From Pedobacter punctiformis (lineage in GTDB: Bacteria > Bacteroidota > Bacteroidia > Sphingobacteriales > Sphingobacteriaceae), in NCBI RefSeq assembly GCF_027213715.1, contig NZ_JAPWGM010000004.1:310001-374000 (forward strand): a stretch of 64,000 nucleotides of DNA. The letters are read 5' to 3'. Positions 43,676 through 52,224 of the stretch are shown piece by piece. The notes beneath the pieces were generated by a model. It made no database searches, was not told where the DNA came from, and worked only from the letters and a program-made list of their open reading frames with translations. A program made the position numbers and the translations under genes. Each line of letters starts with the position of its first letter. Positions within the stretch are counted from its first letter, which is position 1.

Positions 43676-46102
43676 ATGATGCAGAATGAAAAACTTATTA
43701 CCAATTCTATTGATGCTTCTGAATTAAGTTTTAACGATTTTAAATCTATCGTTACAAACGATTATAAAATTGCTTTTGAGAGTAGACAAGCCAGTGTTTT
43801 AGGGCGCAGAGAAGTATTAACAGGTAAGGCTAAGTTTGGGATTTTTGGTGACGGTAAAGAAGTGCCTCAAATTGCTATGGCTAAGGCATTTAAAAAAGGC
43901 GACTGGCGTTCTGGCTATTACCGCGATCAAACCTTTGCATTCGCAGCAGGCATATCAACCCTAAAAGAATTCTTTGCCCAGTTATATGCAAATCCAGCCA
44001 CTGATGCCGATCCGTTTTCTGGCGGAAGACAGATGAACTGCCATTTTGCAACCAAATCTATTAATGAAGATGGAAGCTGGAATGATTTAACTCAAATTAA
44101 AAACAGTTCTTCCGATATCTCACCTACAGGTGGGCAAATGGCTCGTTTAGTGGGGCTTGCGTATGCTTCTAAACTCTTCAGAAATAATAAAGAACTCGAT
44201 TACCTGAAACATTTTTCTGTTGGCGGTAACGAAGTTGCCTTTGGTACCATCGGCAATGCATCGACCTCAGAAGGTGTATTTTTCGAGGCCATTAATGCTG
44301 CAGGCGTTTTACAGGTTCCTATGGCCATTTCTATTTGGGATGATGCCTATGGTATTTCTGTTCCGGCTAAATATCAAACCACAAAAGAAGATATTTCAGA
44401 GGTTTTAAAAGGTTTTCAGCGTGATGCCAATAACCCCGGCTATGAAATTTACAAAGTTAAAGGCTGGGATTATCCCGCTTTATGCGAAGTTTATGAAAAA
44501 GCCATAAATGTATGCAGGGAAGAACATGTCCCGGTTTTGATACATGTTACCGAGCTTACCCAACCACAGGGCCACTCTACTTCAGGCTCGCATGAGCGCT
44601 ATAAATCAAAAGACAGGTTAGGCTGGGAAACCGAGCACGATTGTATTTTGAAAATGAGAGAATGGATGCTCGAATCGGCAATTGTTACCGAAGAGGAAAT
44701 TGCTGAAATTGAGAAAAATGCAAAAATATTGGTTCGCAATGCACAAAAAGAGGCCTGGAATGAGTTTCTGGAAAGCATTAAACCTGAACAAAAACAAGTT
44801 GTAGATTTTATTGGCGGATTGGCTAAGCATCAACCTGAACTGGCCAGAATTGTAGCTCAACTGGCTTCAACAGCTGATGCCCAACGCAGAGAAGTGTTTA
44901 CTGCTGCCCGCAAAGCCATTCGTTTATCCGCCCAGTTTGATACCCCCGAACGTCGGGCATTTTTAGCATGGTACGAAAGTCAGGATGTTTTAAACTATGA
45001 TAGATATAATTCAAAATTACATACAAACGGAAAAGACTGCCCGGATAATATTCCCGTTGTAGCTCCTCAATACGATGACTTATCTAAAATGGTGGATGGC
45101 AGGGAAGTGTTAAACGCTTGTTTTAACGAAAACTTTGCCCGTGATCAAAGATTAGTTGCCTTTGGGGAAGATTTAGGAAATATTGGTGATGTAAATCAGG
45201 GTTTTGCCGGTTTACAGGCTAAATATGGCGAATTAAGAGTCACCGATACCGGGATTCGCGAAATGACCATTATGGGGCAGGGCATAGGTTTGGCCATGCG
45301 TGGACTAAAACCCATCGCCGAAATTCAATACCTGGATTACCTGATTTTTGCACTCAATGTGCTAAGTGATGATCTGGCTTCGTTATCCTATCGTACAAAA
45401 GGCATTCAGAAAGCACCAATGATTGTACGGACCAGAGGACACCGTTTAGAAGGCATCTGGCATTCAGGTTCGCCCATTTCGATGTTACTGGGCTCATTAA
45501 GAGGTTTGCATTTATGTGTGCCCCGCAATATGACTCAGGCTGCAGGGATGTACAATACTTTATTCAGGGCAGATGAACCCGCTGTAGTAATAGAATGTTT
45601 AAATGGTTACCGTTTAAAAGAAAAATTACCCAATAACGTTGGTGAATTTACTGTACCATTTGGTTTAGCCGAAGTTTTAGAAGAAGGAACTGACATTACC
45701 GTTGTATCTTATGGCTCTACCTTAAGAATTGTACAGGAAGCCGCAGAAGAATTGGCTTTAATGGGCATTTCAGTAGAAATTGTCGATCCACAAACCTTAT
45801 TGCCATTTGATACCACACATGTGTGTGCTACATCTTTACAAAAAACAAATAAACTTTTAGTGGTTGATGAAGATGTGCCAGGAGGAGGGTCAGCTTATAT
45901 TTTACAGAAAATATTAGAGGAACAAAAAGGGTATTTTTACCTGGATGCACAACCTAAAACACTAACAGCTAAAGCCCACCGTCCACCATTTGGTTCAGAT
46001 GGAGATTATTTTAGCAAACCATCCGTGGACGATGTAGTGGAAACCATTTATCAAATGATGCATGAAAGCAGACCCGATAAATACCCGGCTATTTTTAAGT
46101 AA
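43676..46102 (+). CDS. 2-oxoacid dehydrogenase E1, alpha and beta subunits fused
   Basis: The 808-residue protein joins an E1 alpha half (residues 1-410, with YYRDQTFAFAAGIS and SGSHERYKSKDRLGWETEHD, which carries the phosphorylation-loop-like region) to an E1 beta half (NACFNENFARDQRLVAFGEDLGNIGDVNQGFAGLQ, DTGIREMTIMGQGIGLAMRGLKPIAEIQYLDYL). It should decarboxylate branched-chain 2-oxo acids or pyruvate with thiamine diphosphate and pass the acyl group to an E2 partner encoded elsewhere. The usual GDG of the cofactor motif reads GNA here, and the distal NN reads DD. Confidence 0.9.
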   Translation: MMQNEKLITNSIDASELSFNDFKSIVTNDYKIAFESRQASVLGRREVLTGKAKFGIFGDGKEVPQIAMAKAFKKGDWRSGYYRDQTFAFAAGISTLKEFFAQLYANPATDADPFSGGRQMNCHFATKSINEDGSWNDLTQIKNSSSDISPTGGQMARLVGLAYASKLFRNNKELDYLKHFSVGGNEVAFGTIGNASTSEGVFFEAINAAGVLQVPMAISIWDDAYGISVPAKYQTTKEDISEVLKGFQRDANNPGYEIYKVKGWDYPALCEVYEKAINVCREEHVPVLIHVTELTQPQGHSTSGSHERYKSKDRLGWETEHDCILKMREWMLESAIVTEEEIAEIEKNAKILVRNAQKEAWNEFLESIKPEQKQVVDFIGGLAKHQPELARIVAQLASTADAQRREVFTAARKAIRLSAQFDTPERRAFLAWYESQDVLNYDRYNSKLHTNGKDCPDNIPVVAPQYDDLSKMVDGREVLNACFNENFARDQRLVAFGEDLGNIGDVNQGFAGLQAKYGELRVTDTGIREMTIMGQGIGLAMRGLKPIAEIQYLDYLIFALNVLSDDLASLSYRTKGIQKAPMIVRTRGHRLEGIWHSGSPISMLLGSLRGLHLCVPRNMTQAAGMYNTLFRADEPAVVIECLNGYRLKEKLPNNVGEFTVPFGLAEVLEEGTDITVVSYGSTLRIVQEAAEELALMGISVEIVDPQTLLPFDTTHVCATSLQKTNKLLVVDEDVPGGGSAYILQKILEEQKGYFYLDAQPKTLTAKAHRPPFGSDGDYFSKPSVDDVVETIYQMMHESRPDKYPAIFK

Positions 46103-46117
46103 AATAATTTATAATGT

Positions 46118-46153
46118 AAAAGAGCCCTGATTGTTCACAATCAGGGCTCTTTT
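46118..46153. terminator. Bidirectional intrinsic terminator
   Basis: Perfect 16-bp arms (46118-46133 and 46138-46153) around TTCA with A and T runs at the two ends, between the convergent E1 and DUF1684 genes. Confidence 0.93.
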
Positions 46154-46166
46154 ATGAGCTTGAAAT

Positions 46167-46775
46167 TTATTTTTTATGCTTTTTTTCACCCGAATAAAGC
46201 TTTTCCCCAGCCTTTATTGCTAAAGAAAGATCGTTTTCTTCAGGTGGCACCGGACAACGATAACCATCACTATAAGCACAGTAAGGATTATAAGCCTTAT
46301 TAAAATCGATTTCAATTTTTCCATCCTTTATATCAGTCGAACTTAAATCGATGTATCGGCCACCACCATAGGTTTCTTTATGATTGGTTTCATCCGTAAA
46401 AGGCAAAAAAAGTAAGTTTTTATATGCAGGATTTGCAGCCAGTGCAATGCTTTTATACAAAGTCATTTTAACAGGATTGCCGTTGATAATCAGGTTAATG
46501 TGCGCATAACGGTAAAATTCTTTACTCGTTCCATCATAAGTAGGCATTTTAAAAACTTTTTCATTTTCCAGTACCTCTACCGCTGCTGTAACCCTGTAAC
46601 TGCTGTCAGCATCATAAAAATGCAGGTCTTTTAAATCTGCTTCTTTTAAAGGAGAATGACTTTCTTTAACAAAATCCTGCTTGTAATTTTCACGGTGCAA
46701 GGCAATTTGATCGTTATGCGATTGCCCAAAAGCAGTAGTACTGATGATCAGAAGAAAAGGAATCAGATATTTCAT
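46167..46775 (-). CDS. Exported DUF1684 protein
   Basis: The 202-residue protein has a signal peptide (to AFGQ, residue 18) and the DUF1684 core: EVLENEKVFKMPTYDGTSKEFYRYAHINLIINGNPVKMTLYK and the hallmark YGGGRYIDLSSTDI, IEIDFNKAYNPYCAYSDGYRCPVPPEENDL. The conserved Cys and acidic residues suggest a metal or substrate pocket, but no activity is assigned. Monocistronic. Confidence 0.88.
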   Translation of the reverse strand: MKYLIPFLLIISTTAFGQSHNDQIALHRENYKQDFVKESHSPLKEADLKDLHFYDADSSYRVTAAVEVLENEKVFKMPTYDGTSKEFYRYAHINLIINGNPVKMTLYKSIALAANPAYKNLLFLPFTDETNHKETYGGGRYIDLSSTDIKDGKIEIDFNKAYNPYCAYSDGYRCPVPPEENDLSLAIKAGEKLYSGEKKHKK

Positions 46776-47109
46776 AATTCAAAATTACACCAAATATGTA
46801 TAAATTATAAACACCAGTGTCACCCAAAAATGATCTTTTCAATTTTGTATAACCTCATTTCAGGAAAGAAAAACTTAATTCTAATGGTAAACCAGTATTG
46901 AGATTGTTTCGTGCCTCGCAAAGACGCCCCATTTCGGTCATCCTACTTCCGTCATTGCGAGGTACGAAGCAATCTCCCTTTTTAGTATTCCTGTTACTGT
47001 GGGTAGAATTCTGTTCTTTTACTATTAATTATCTTTGTCAATCTTTAAGCATAAAGCGATAAAAGTTCACAAAGATTTTAGAGCAATTGTGCAATATGCT
47101 CCAGGTGTA
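46776..47109. other. Intergenic region with one palindromic repeat
   Basis: The 334 bases between the DUF1684 start and the aroC stop hold the dispersed repeat at 46901-46975 and otherwise nothing I can name. Confidence 0.6.
46901..46975. repeat. Dispersed intergenic repeat, copy B (both arms)
   Basis: Two 26-base arms, 46901-46926 and 46950-46975, are inverted copies with few mismatches around a 23-base spacer, both containing the GAGGYACGAAGCAATCT core or its complement. The unit can fold as a long hairpin. Confidence 0.75.
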
Positions 47110-48207
47110 TTAAACAATACTTGCTTTATTTCTTAAAAATTGATCAGCCAGTACCAATGCAGCCATGGCCTCTACAATAACCACAGCTCTGGGTACTACA
47201 CATGGGTCGTGGCGGCCTTTACCTTTAATTTCTGCAGCTTCGCCAGCCGCATTTATAGTTTGCTGATTGTGCATAATCGTTGCTACAGGTTTAAAAGCAA
47301 CTTTAAAAGTAATGTCCATTCCGTTTGAAATGCCACCTAAAATGCCACCCGCATGGTTTGTAATGGTTTTAAATACCTTAGCATCAGCAGCTTTGGGCTG
47401 AGGAATATCGTTATGTTCCGATCCTCTTAACTCACTTCCCGCAAAGCCCGATCCGTATTCAAAGCCATGTACCGCATTAATGCTCAACATCGCTTTACCT
47501 AAATCAGCATGGAGTTTATCAAAAACAGGTTCGCCTAAACCAGCAGGGCAGCCTTTAACTATACAACTAATTTTGCCGCCAACCGTATCGCCATCTTTTC
47601 TAACAGAATCTATAAAATCAATCATTTCATGAGCCGTAGCCGGATCGGCACAGCGCACAATATTTTCTTCCCTGATGGTTAGTAATGCTTTTAAATCATT
47701 ACTTTCCAAATTTGGTGCTTCAATAGTTCCAACAGCGGTTACATGCGCAAAAATTTCAATGCCCTGTTGTTTTAAAAACAATTTGGCAACAGCTCCCGCT
47801 GCTACACGTGCTGCGGTTTCGCGTGCTGATGAACGACCACCTCCACGATGGTCTCTGATGCCATATTTTGCATCGTAAACATAATCTGCATGACTTGGCC
47901 GGTAAACATCAACATTATGTCCGTAATCTTTAGACCGTTGATCTTCGTTAGGAATTAATAAAGCAATAGGTGTACCCGTACTTTTTCCTTCAAAAACACC
48001 GGATAAAATTTGAACCGTATCACTTTCTTTTCTTTGTGTGGTAATTTTAGATTGCCCTGGACGACGTTTATCCAGTTCAGACTGTATGAATTCTAAATCA
48101 ATATCTAATTGTGCCGGACAGCCGTCAATAATTACCCCGATGGCAACGCCATGAGATTCGCCAAAAGTGGTAATGCGAAATAGTTGTCCGAATGAGTTTC
48201 CTGCCAT
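47110..48207 (-). CDS. aroC: Chorismate synthase
   Basis: The 365-residue enzyme turns 5-enolpyruvylshikimate 3-phosphate into chorismate using reduced FMN. Signatures present: [71 protein letters not shown] and the C-terminal [26 protein letters not shown]. It is the last gene of the - strand aromatic run, 77 bases after aroA. Confidence 0.97.
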   Translation of the reverse strand: MAGNSFGQLFRITTFGESHGVAIGVIIDGCPAQLDIDLEFIQSELDKRRPGQSKITTQRKESDTVQILSGVFEGKSTGTPIALLIPNEDQRSKDYGHNVDVYRPSHADYVYDAKYGIRDHRGGGRSSARETAARVAAGAVAKLFLKQQGIEIFAHVTAVGTIEAPNLESNDLKALLTIREENIVRCADPATAHEMIDFIDSVRKDGDTVGGKISCIVKGCPAGLGEPVFDKLHADLGKAMLSINAVHGFEYGSGFAGSELRGSEHNDIPQPKAADAKVFKTITNHAGGILGGISNGMDITFKVAFKPVATIMHNQQTINAAGEAAEIKGKGRHDPCVVPRAVVIVEAMAALVLADQFLRNKASIV

Positions 48208-48284
48208 ATTTATTTTAGATTGATGATTTTAGAGTTACGATTTTCGTATTGTTTTAACTTTTAGTTCCTGATACTTGATTTTAG

Positions 48285-49553
48285 CTACCTGATATTTATA
48301 TCAAATCCTGCCTTTTTCAAATCTTCCCAAAAATAAGGATAAGATTTTTCAACAACCTGCATTTCTTCAATTTCTACCTCATTAATTAATAAAGCCAAAG
48401 GTGCAAAAGCCATTGCCATGCGGTGGTCCTCGTAGGTTGCAATGCTAATTTTATCCGGGAAATGAAGATTATCGCAATTTAAGGTATAAACCAGGTTATC
48501 CTCATTTAAAGTAACCCCAATTTTAGCCAATTCGTTTTGTAAAGCAGCAATACGATCTGTTTCTTTGATTTTTAAAGTTTCTAAACCTGTAAAAGCCATG
48601 TTTTTACCTAAAGCCGCTGCAATAACAACAATGGTTTGAGCTAAATCAGGACAGGTTTTTAAATCTAATATCTCAACAGTATCCAATGAAATCCCTAAAT
48701 TACTAATGGAAATTCCAGTTTGGCTTTTACTCGTTGCAATGCCAAAAATCTTCATAATCTTTTGAATCTGACTATCTCCCTGCAAACTTTTTTCTTTCAA
48801 AGCAGGTAAACTTATTTCAGCTTCTTCAGCTAAAGCCGCAATGCTGTACCAATAAGAGGCTGCACTCCAGTCGGGTTCTACAATTAAAGTTCCGGCTTTA
48901 AAAGCCTGTGGCTCAATTGTAATGGAGTTTCCGGTCCAGGAATGTTCAATTCCAACAGATTTAAGCATATCTAAAGTCATATCTACATATGGTTTAGACG
49001 TTAACTCACCCTCAATTTCTAAAGTTAAACCCTGAGAAAGGATAGGGGCAATCATTAATAAAGCAGAAATATATTGGCTGCTTACATCGCCTTTTATTTT
49101 AACTTTTGAAGCCGTTTGTTGTAACGGACCGCTAATATTTAAAGGCGGAAAACCTTCATTTTCTGCGTAGGAAATATCGGCTCCGATTTTTTTTAAGGCT
49201 TCGGTCAAAATACCAATCGGGCGTTGTTTCATACGCTCAGTTCCGGTTAAAAGGAAATTTCCGTTCTTTGCAGAAAGATAAGCAGATAAAAAACGCATAG
49301 CCGTACCCGCAGGGCCAACATCTATTAGTCTTGAGTCTTGAGATTTGAGTTCGGACTCTTCTTTCAAAGAAGTTAAAATACCATCAAGTGTAACGGTATC
49401 GGCTGCATTCGATAGATTTTCTACTTTAACCAGTCCTTTGCTTAGTGCGCTAATAATCAGCGCCCGGTTACATTCACTTTTTGAGCCTGTTAAAAGGATT
49501 TCCGTATCAATATTCTTATTTCCTTTAAAAGAAACTAAGGCATTTTTAGACAT
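48285..49553 (-). CDS. aroA: 3-phosphoshikimate 1-carboxyvinyltransferase (EPSP synthase)
   Basis: The 422-residue enzyme joins phosphoenolpyruvate to shikimate 3-phosphate. Motifs: LTGSKSECNRALIISALS, VGPAGTAMRFLSAYLSAKNGNFLLTGTERMKQRPIG (the PEP-site region), SSQYISALLMIAPIL, EPDWSAASYW and LKIKETDRIAALQNEL, then YEDHRMAMAFAPL. It lies between the DAHP synthase/chorismate mutase gene and aroC; a 239-base gap upstream contains a palindromic repeat. Confidence 0.96.
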   Translation of the reverse strand: MSKNALVSFKGNKNIDTEILLTGSKSECNRALIISALSKGLVKVENLSNAADTVTLDGILTSLKEESELKSQDSRLIDVGPAGTAMRFLSAYLSAKNGNFLLTGTERMKQRPIGILTEALKKIGADISYAENEGFPPLNISGPLQQTASKVKIKGDVSSQYISALLMIAPILSQGLTLEIEGELTSKPYVDMTLDMLKSVGIEHSWTGNSITIEPQAFKAGTLIVEPDWSAASYWYSIAALAEEAEISLPALKEKSLQGDSQIQKIMKIFGIATSKSQTGISISNLGISLDTVEILDLKTCPDLAQTIVVIAAALGKNMAFTGLETLKIKETDRIAALQNELAKIGVTLNEDNLVYTLNCDNLHFPDKISIATYEDHRMAMAFAPLALLINEVEIEEMQVVEKSYPYFWEDLKKAGFDINIR

Positions 49554-49648
49554 TTTTATTCTGTTTTTTTCTTAAATGGGTGGTGATTTCTATTTTTTAT
49601 TGGGTTTGTCATGTTGAATAATCACAACGCCACTTTAATTTAATAAAT

Positions 49649-49716
49649 CGTCATTGCATGATACGAGTTGTATAAACAACTATTGTTGTAAGATTGCTTC
49701 GTACCTTGCAATGACG
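49649..49716. repeat. Dispersed intergenic repeat, copy C
   Basis: The right arm 49691-49716 matches the core of copies A and B; the left arm from 49649 (CGTCATTGCA, then degenerate) is its eroded inverted partner. It lies between aroA and the DAHP synthase gene. Confidence 0.7.
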
Positions 49717-49792
49717 TTATGCAAAGCGATATATGAATGATTAAACGTTTTGGTTTTACCCTCCACCTTTAACCTTTAAACCCTTTACCTTT

Positions 49793-50932
49793 TTACGCTT
49801 TAACTTCAGCATGTTGTTCAGCAGCAATTCCTTTTTCAGCTTTGCCGGCATTCATAATTTCTGTTTGCTTACGAATAGATTCTCCGTGTACCAGCTCCAG
49901 AAATTTCTCTGTAAAGTTTAAATCCAGTTTTAAGGCTTTAGCAAAAGCGTGTCCTTTTTTAATAATGGCATCCCAACGGTTAACCTGTAAAATAGTTACC
50001 TGATTATCACGTTTAAACTCACCAATTTTTTCAACGATAGCCATACGTTCACCTAATTTTTGCAATAAAATATCGTCAATTTTATCAATCCCTTTACGTA
50101 AATCAGCTAACTTATCTGCAAAAGCCTCATTTGGTGCTTCAGGTTCACGTACCGTTAAACGATCAACCAATTCTGCCAAAGCCGCTGGTGTTACCTGCTG
50201 TTTAGCATCGGTCCATGCCACTGAAGGATCAACATGCGATTCGATCATTAAACCTTGCATATCTAAATCCAAAGCTTTTTGAGAAATGTAAGGAATTAAC
50301 TCGCGGTTACCACAAATGTGACTTGGATCGTTAATGATTGGCAAATCAGGGCAAAGTGTTTTTAACTGAATGGCAAGTTCCCACATTGGCTCATTACGGA
50401 AAGAACTTTTCTCGAAAGAAGAGAAACCGCGGTGAATGGCGCCAATTTTAGTAATACCTGCACCATTAATACGCTCAATTGCACCTATCCACAATTGCAA
50501 ATCAGGGTTAACCGGGTTTTTAATTAACACAGGTATATCATGACCTTTTAAAGCATCGGCAATTTCCTGAACCGTGAATGGATTTACTGTAGAACGTGCT
50601 CCAATCCATAAAATATCTACTCCGGCTGCTAAAGCCTCTTCAACGTGTTTTGCATTTGCAACTTCAACTGCAGTTGGTAAACCAGTTTCTGCTTTTGCAC
50701 GTTTTAACCACTCTAAACCAATGCTTCCGATACCTTCAAATTCTCCCGGACGGGTACGCGGTTTCCAGATACCTGCTCTTAGTACAGATACTTTTCCGGT
50801 TGCAGCTAATAAATGAGCTGTCGTTAATAATTGCTCTTCAGTTTCTGCGCTGCATGGCCCTGAGATCAATAATGGTTCGTTGTTGGTGTTTAACCAAGTG
50901 TTTAGTGGCTGAATGTTTAAATTAAGTTTCAT
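49793..50932 (-). CDS. Bifunctional DAHP synthase / type II chorismate mutase
   Basis: Residues 1-265 are a class I beta (KDO8P-synthase-like) DAHP synthase, with PLLISGPCSAETEEQLL, VSVLRAGIWKPRTRPGEFEGIG, PVLIKNPVNPDL and IINDPSHICGNREL; it opens the shikimate pathway from PEP and erythrose 4-phosphate. Residues about 280-365 are an AroQ chorismate mutase (LRKGIDKIDDILLQKLGERMAIVEKIGEFKRDNQ). The fusion is normal for Bacteroidota; the mutase domain is known in such enzymes to give feedback control by prephenate. It is 119 bases downstream of pheA, in a gap that holds an inverted repeat. Confidence 0.95.
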   Translation of the reverse strand: MKLNLNIQPLNTWLNTNNEPLLISGPCSAETEEQLLTTAHLLAATGKVSVLRAGIWKPRTRPGEFEGIGSIGLEWLKRAKAETGLPTAVEVANAKHVEEALAAGVDILWIGARSTVNPFTVQEIADALKGHDIPVLIKNPVNPDLQLWIGAIERINGAGITKIGAIHRGFSSFEKSSFRNEPMWELAIQLKTLCPDLPIINDPSHICGNRELIPYISQKALDLDMQGLMIESHVDPSVAWTDAKQQVTPAALAELVDRLTVREPEAPNEAFADKLADLRKGIDKIDDILLQKLGERMAIVEKIGEFKRDNQVTILQVNRWDAIIKKGHAFAKALKLDLNFTEKFLELVHGESIRKQTEIMNAGKAEKGIAAEQHAEVKA

Positions 50933-50977
50933 GTTTTATGGATTGTAATATTTTATAATTCTGTTTATTGTTTAATC

Positions 50978-51021
50978 GGTTAACTGTTTTATGTGGTTTA
51001 TTGATGCTTGTACAGTTAACC
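50978..51021. promoter_or_regulatory. Inverted repeat upstream of the DAHP synthase gene
   Basis: GGTTAACTGT (50978-50987) and ACAGTTAACC (51012-51021) are perfect 10-base inverted copies 24 bases apart, in the 119-base gap between pheA and the DAHP synthase gene. It could be an mRNA hairpin or an operator; no T run follows. Confidence 0.45.
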
Positions 51022-51051
51022 AATTTGTACAATTTCAATGTTTAATCTATT

Positions 51052-51885
51052 TTATACTTTATCGTTTTTTTGATACTCTCCGAGGATATTGAAGTTCGAC
51101 GTATATTTTAAAGCCTTTCTAACTGCTTTATCATATTTTTCTGTGCTAGGCCATTCCAAATCAACATAAAAATAATATTCGTTTCTTTTTCCAAGTACCG
51201 GCATAGATTGTATTTTGGTTAAGCTTACCTCTTGTTCTGCGAAGATGTTTAACACTGTTGCCAACGAACCCGCTTTATGTCCTACCTGGAAACAGATTGA
51301 AGCTTTATTAATTTTCTTGCCTTCATCTGTTTTATCTTTTTTAAGAATCAGAAAACGAGTATAGTTTTTCTTGTTTGATTCTACTCGACGTTCTAAAATG
51401 TTTAAACCATATAGCTCTGCCGCAAGGCTATTTGCAATGGCCATTGTATCTGTCAACTGCTCTTCCTGAATGCGTTTTGCACAAGCCGCAGTATCATTAC
51501 TTTCTACAATTTTAATGTTTGGGTAATCATAAAAGAAATCAATACACTGGCGAATGGCGATAGGGTGAGAGGTAACCACCTTAATGTCTTCAAATTTTAC
51601 ACCTGGTAAAGCCATCAGGTGCAATTGAATTGGAAGGTAAACTTCGCCAACAACCGAAAAACCATAATCGCGAATCAAGGTGTAATTTGGTAGTAAACTG
51701 CCTGCAATTGAATTTTCAATGGCCATTACCACAAAGTCTGCATCGTTTTTTTCAAGCTTATCACAGGTTTCTTTAAAAGAATTACATTCTATGGTTTCAA
51801 TATCCTTACCAAAGAACTTGTAAGCGGCTTCTTCATGAAAAGATGCTTTAATGCCTTGAATCGCTATTCGTTTTGTCGTTTCCAT
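51052..51885 (-). CDS. pheA: Prephenate dehydratase
   Basis: The 277-residue enzyme converts prephenate to phenylpyruvate, the committed step to phenylalanine. Catalytic domain: RIAIQGIKASFHEEAAYKFFG, VMAIENSIAGSLLPNYTLI, the SHPIAIRQCIDF segment, and a TRFLILKKD end to the domain (consensus TRF with the catalytic Thr). The C-terminal ACT domain (KASICFQVGHKAGSLATVLNIFAEQEVSLTKIQSMP) binds phenylalanine for feedback inhibition; the usual GALA reads AGSLA and ESRP reads IQSMP. Expression is predicted to be under an attenuator directly upstream. Confidence 0.95.
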   Translation of the reverse strand: METTKRIAIQGIKASFHEEAAYKFFGKDIETIECNSFKETCDKLEKNDADFVVMAIENSIAGSLLPNYTLIRDYGFSVVGEVYLPIQLHLMALPGVKFEDIKVVTSHPIAIRQCIDFFYDYPNIKIVESNDTAACAKRIQEEQLTDTMAIANSLAAELYGLNILERRVESNKKNYTRFLILKKDKTDEGKKINKASICFQVGHKAGSLATVLNIFAEQEVSLTKIQSMPVLGKRNEYYFYVDLEWPSTEKYDKAVRKALKYTSNFNILGEYQKNDKV

Positions 51886-51898
51886 TTTTGCTTAAAAC

Positions 51899-51928
51899 AA
51901 AAAAGTCCCGGCTGTTTGCCGGGACTTT
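51899..51928 (-). terminator. Attenuator terminator in the pheA leader
   Basis: Read on the - strand, AAAGTCCCGGC (51928-51918) pairs perfectly with GCCGGGACTTT (51912-51902) around a 5-base loop, followed by T residues to 51899. It lies 13 bases before the pheA start codon and 40 bases after the leader-peptide stop, so when it forms it stops transcription before pheA. Confidence 0.9.
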
Positions 51929-51967
51929 CTTATACAATTTAATATTTGTTATATATCTTTTTGCATA

Positions 51968-52033
51968 TTAGCCCCGGCTCTCACTAAAATAGTAAAAGTA
52001 ACCAAAGCTATAATATGTGTTTTTATTTTGCAT
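51968..52033 (-). CDS. pheA leader peptide
   Basis: A 21-codon frame, ATG at 52033-52031 and TAA at 51970-51968. Residues 7-16 read YYSFGYFYYF: five Tyr and three Phe in ten codons. Such a run directly before a terminator in front of a phenylalanine-synthesis gene is the mark of ribosome-mediated attenuation. Starvation for charged tRNA-Phe or tRNA-Tyr would stall the ribosome in this run. The start lies about 17 bases from the -7 element with an AAGAAAAAA stretch before it. Confidence 0.85.
   Translation of the reverse strand: MQNKNTYYSFGYFYYFSESRG
51970..51978 (-). promoter_or_regulatory. Antiterminator segment
   Basis: GCCGGGGCT, at the very end of the leader frame, can pair over 9 bp (one G-U) with AGTCCCGGC, the 5' arm of the terminator (51926-51918). 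A ribosome reaching the leader stop would cover this segment and let the terminator form; one stalled on the Tyr/Phe codons would leave it free. Confidence 0.75.
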
Positions 52034-52049
52034 TTTTTTCTTGTTGAGC

Positions 52050-52079
52050 CAAATGTACAAACAAAATTTAATTTGTCAA
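52050..52079 (-). promoter_or_regulatory. Promoter of the pheA leader transcript
   Basis: On the - strand TTG (52079-52077), 19 bases, then TACATTTG (52057-52050), an exact fit to the Bacteroidota -33/-7 promoter. Transcription would begin roughly 5-8 bases further on, about ten bases before the leader-peptide ATG. Confidence 0.8.
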
Positions 52080-52224
52080 TAGCAAAGTGAAATTTTTTTA
52101 AACAAAATTTAATTTTCTTTTGGATAGCCTGTTTCTAAAATGAAGTTAAGGTGAGGCTATTTTTAATGCAAAACAAAATTTTAATTGGTTTTGTGCTTAA
52201 TGAATAAGACTTCGCTGATGTTAA

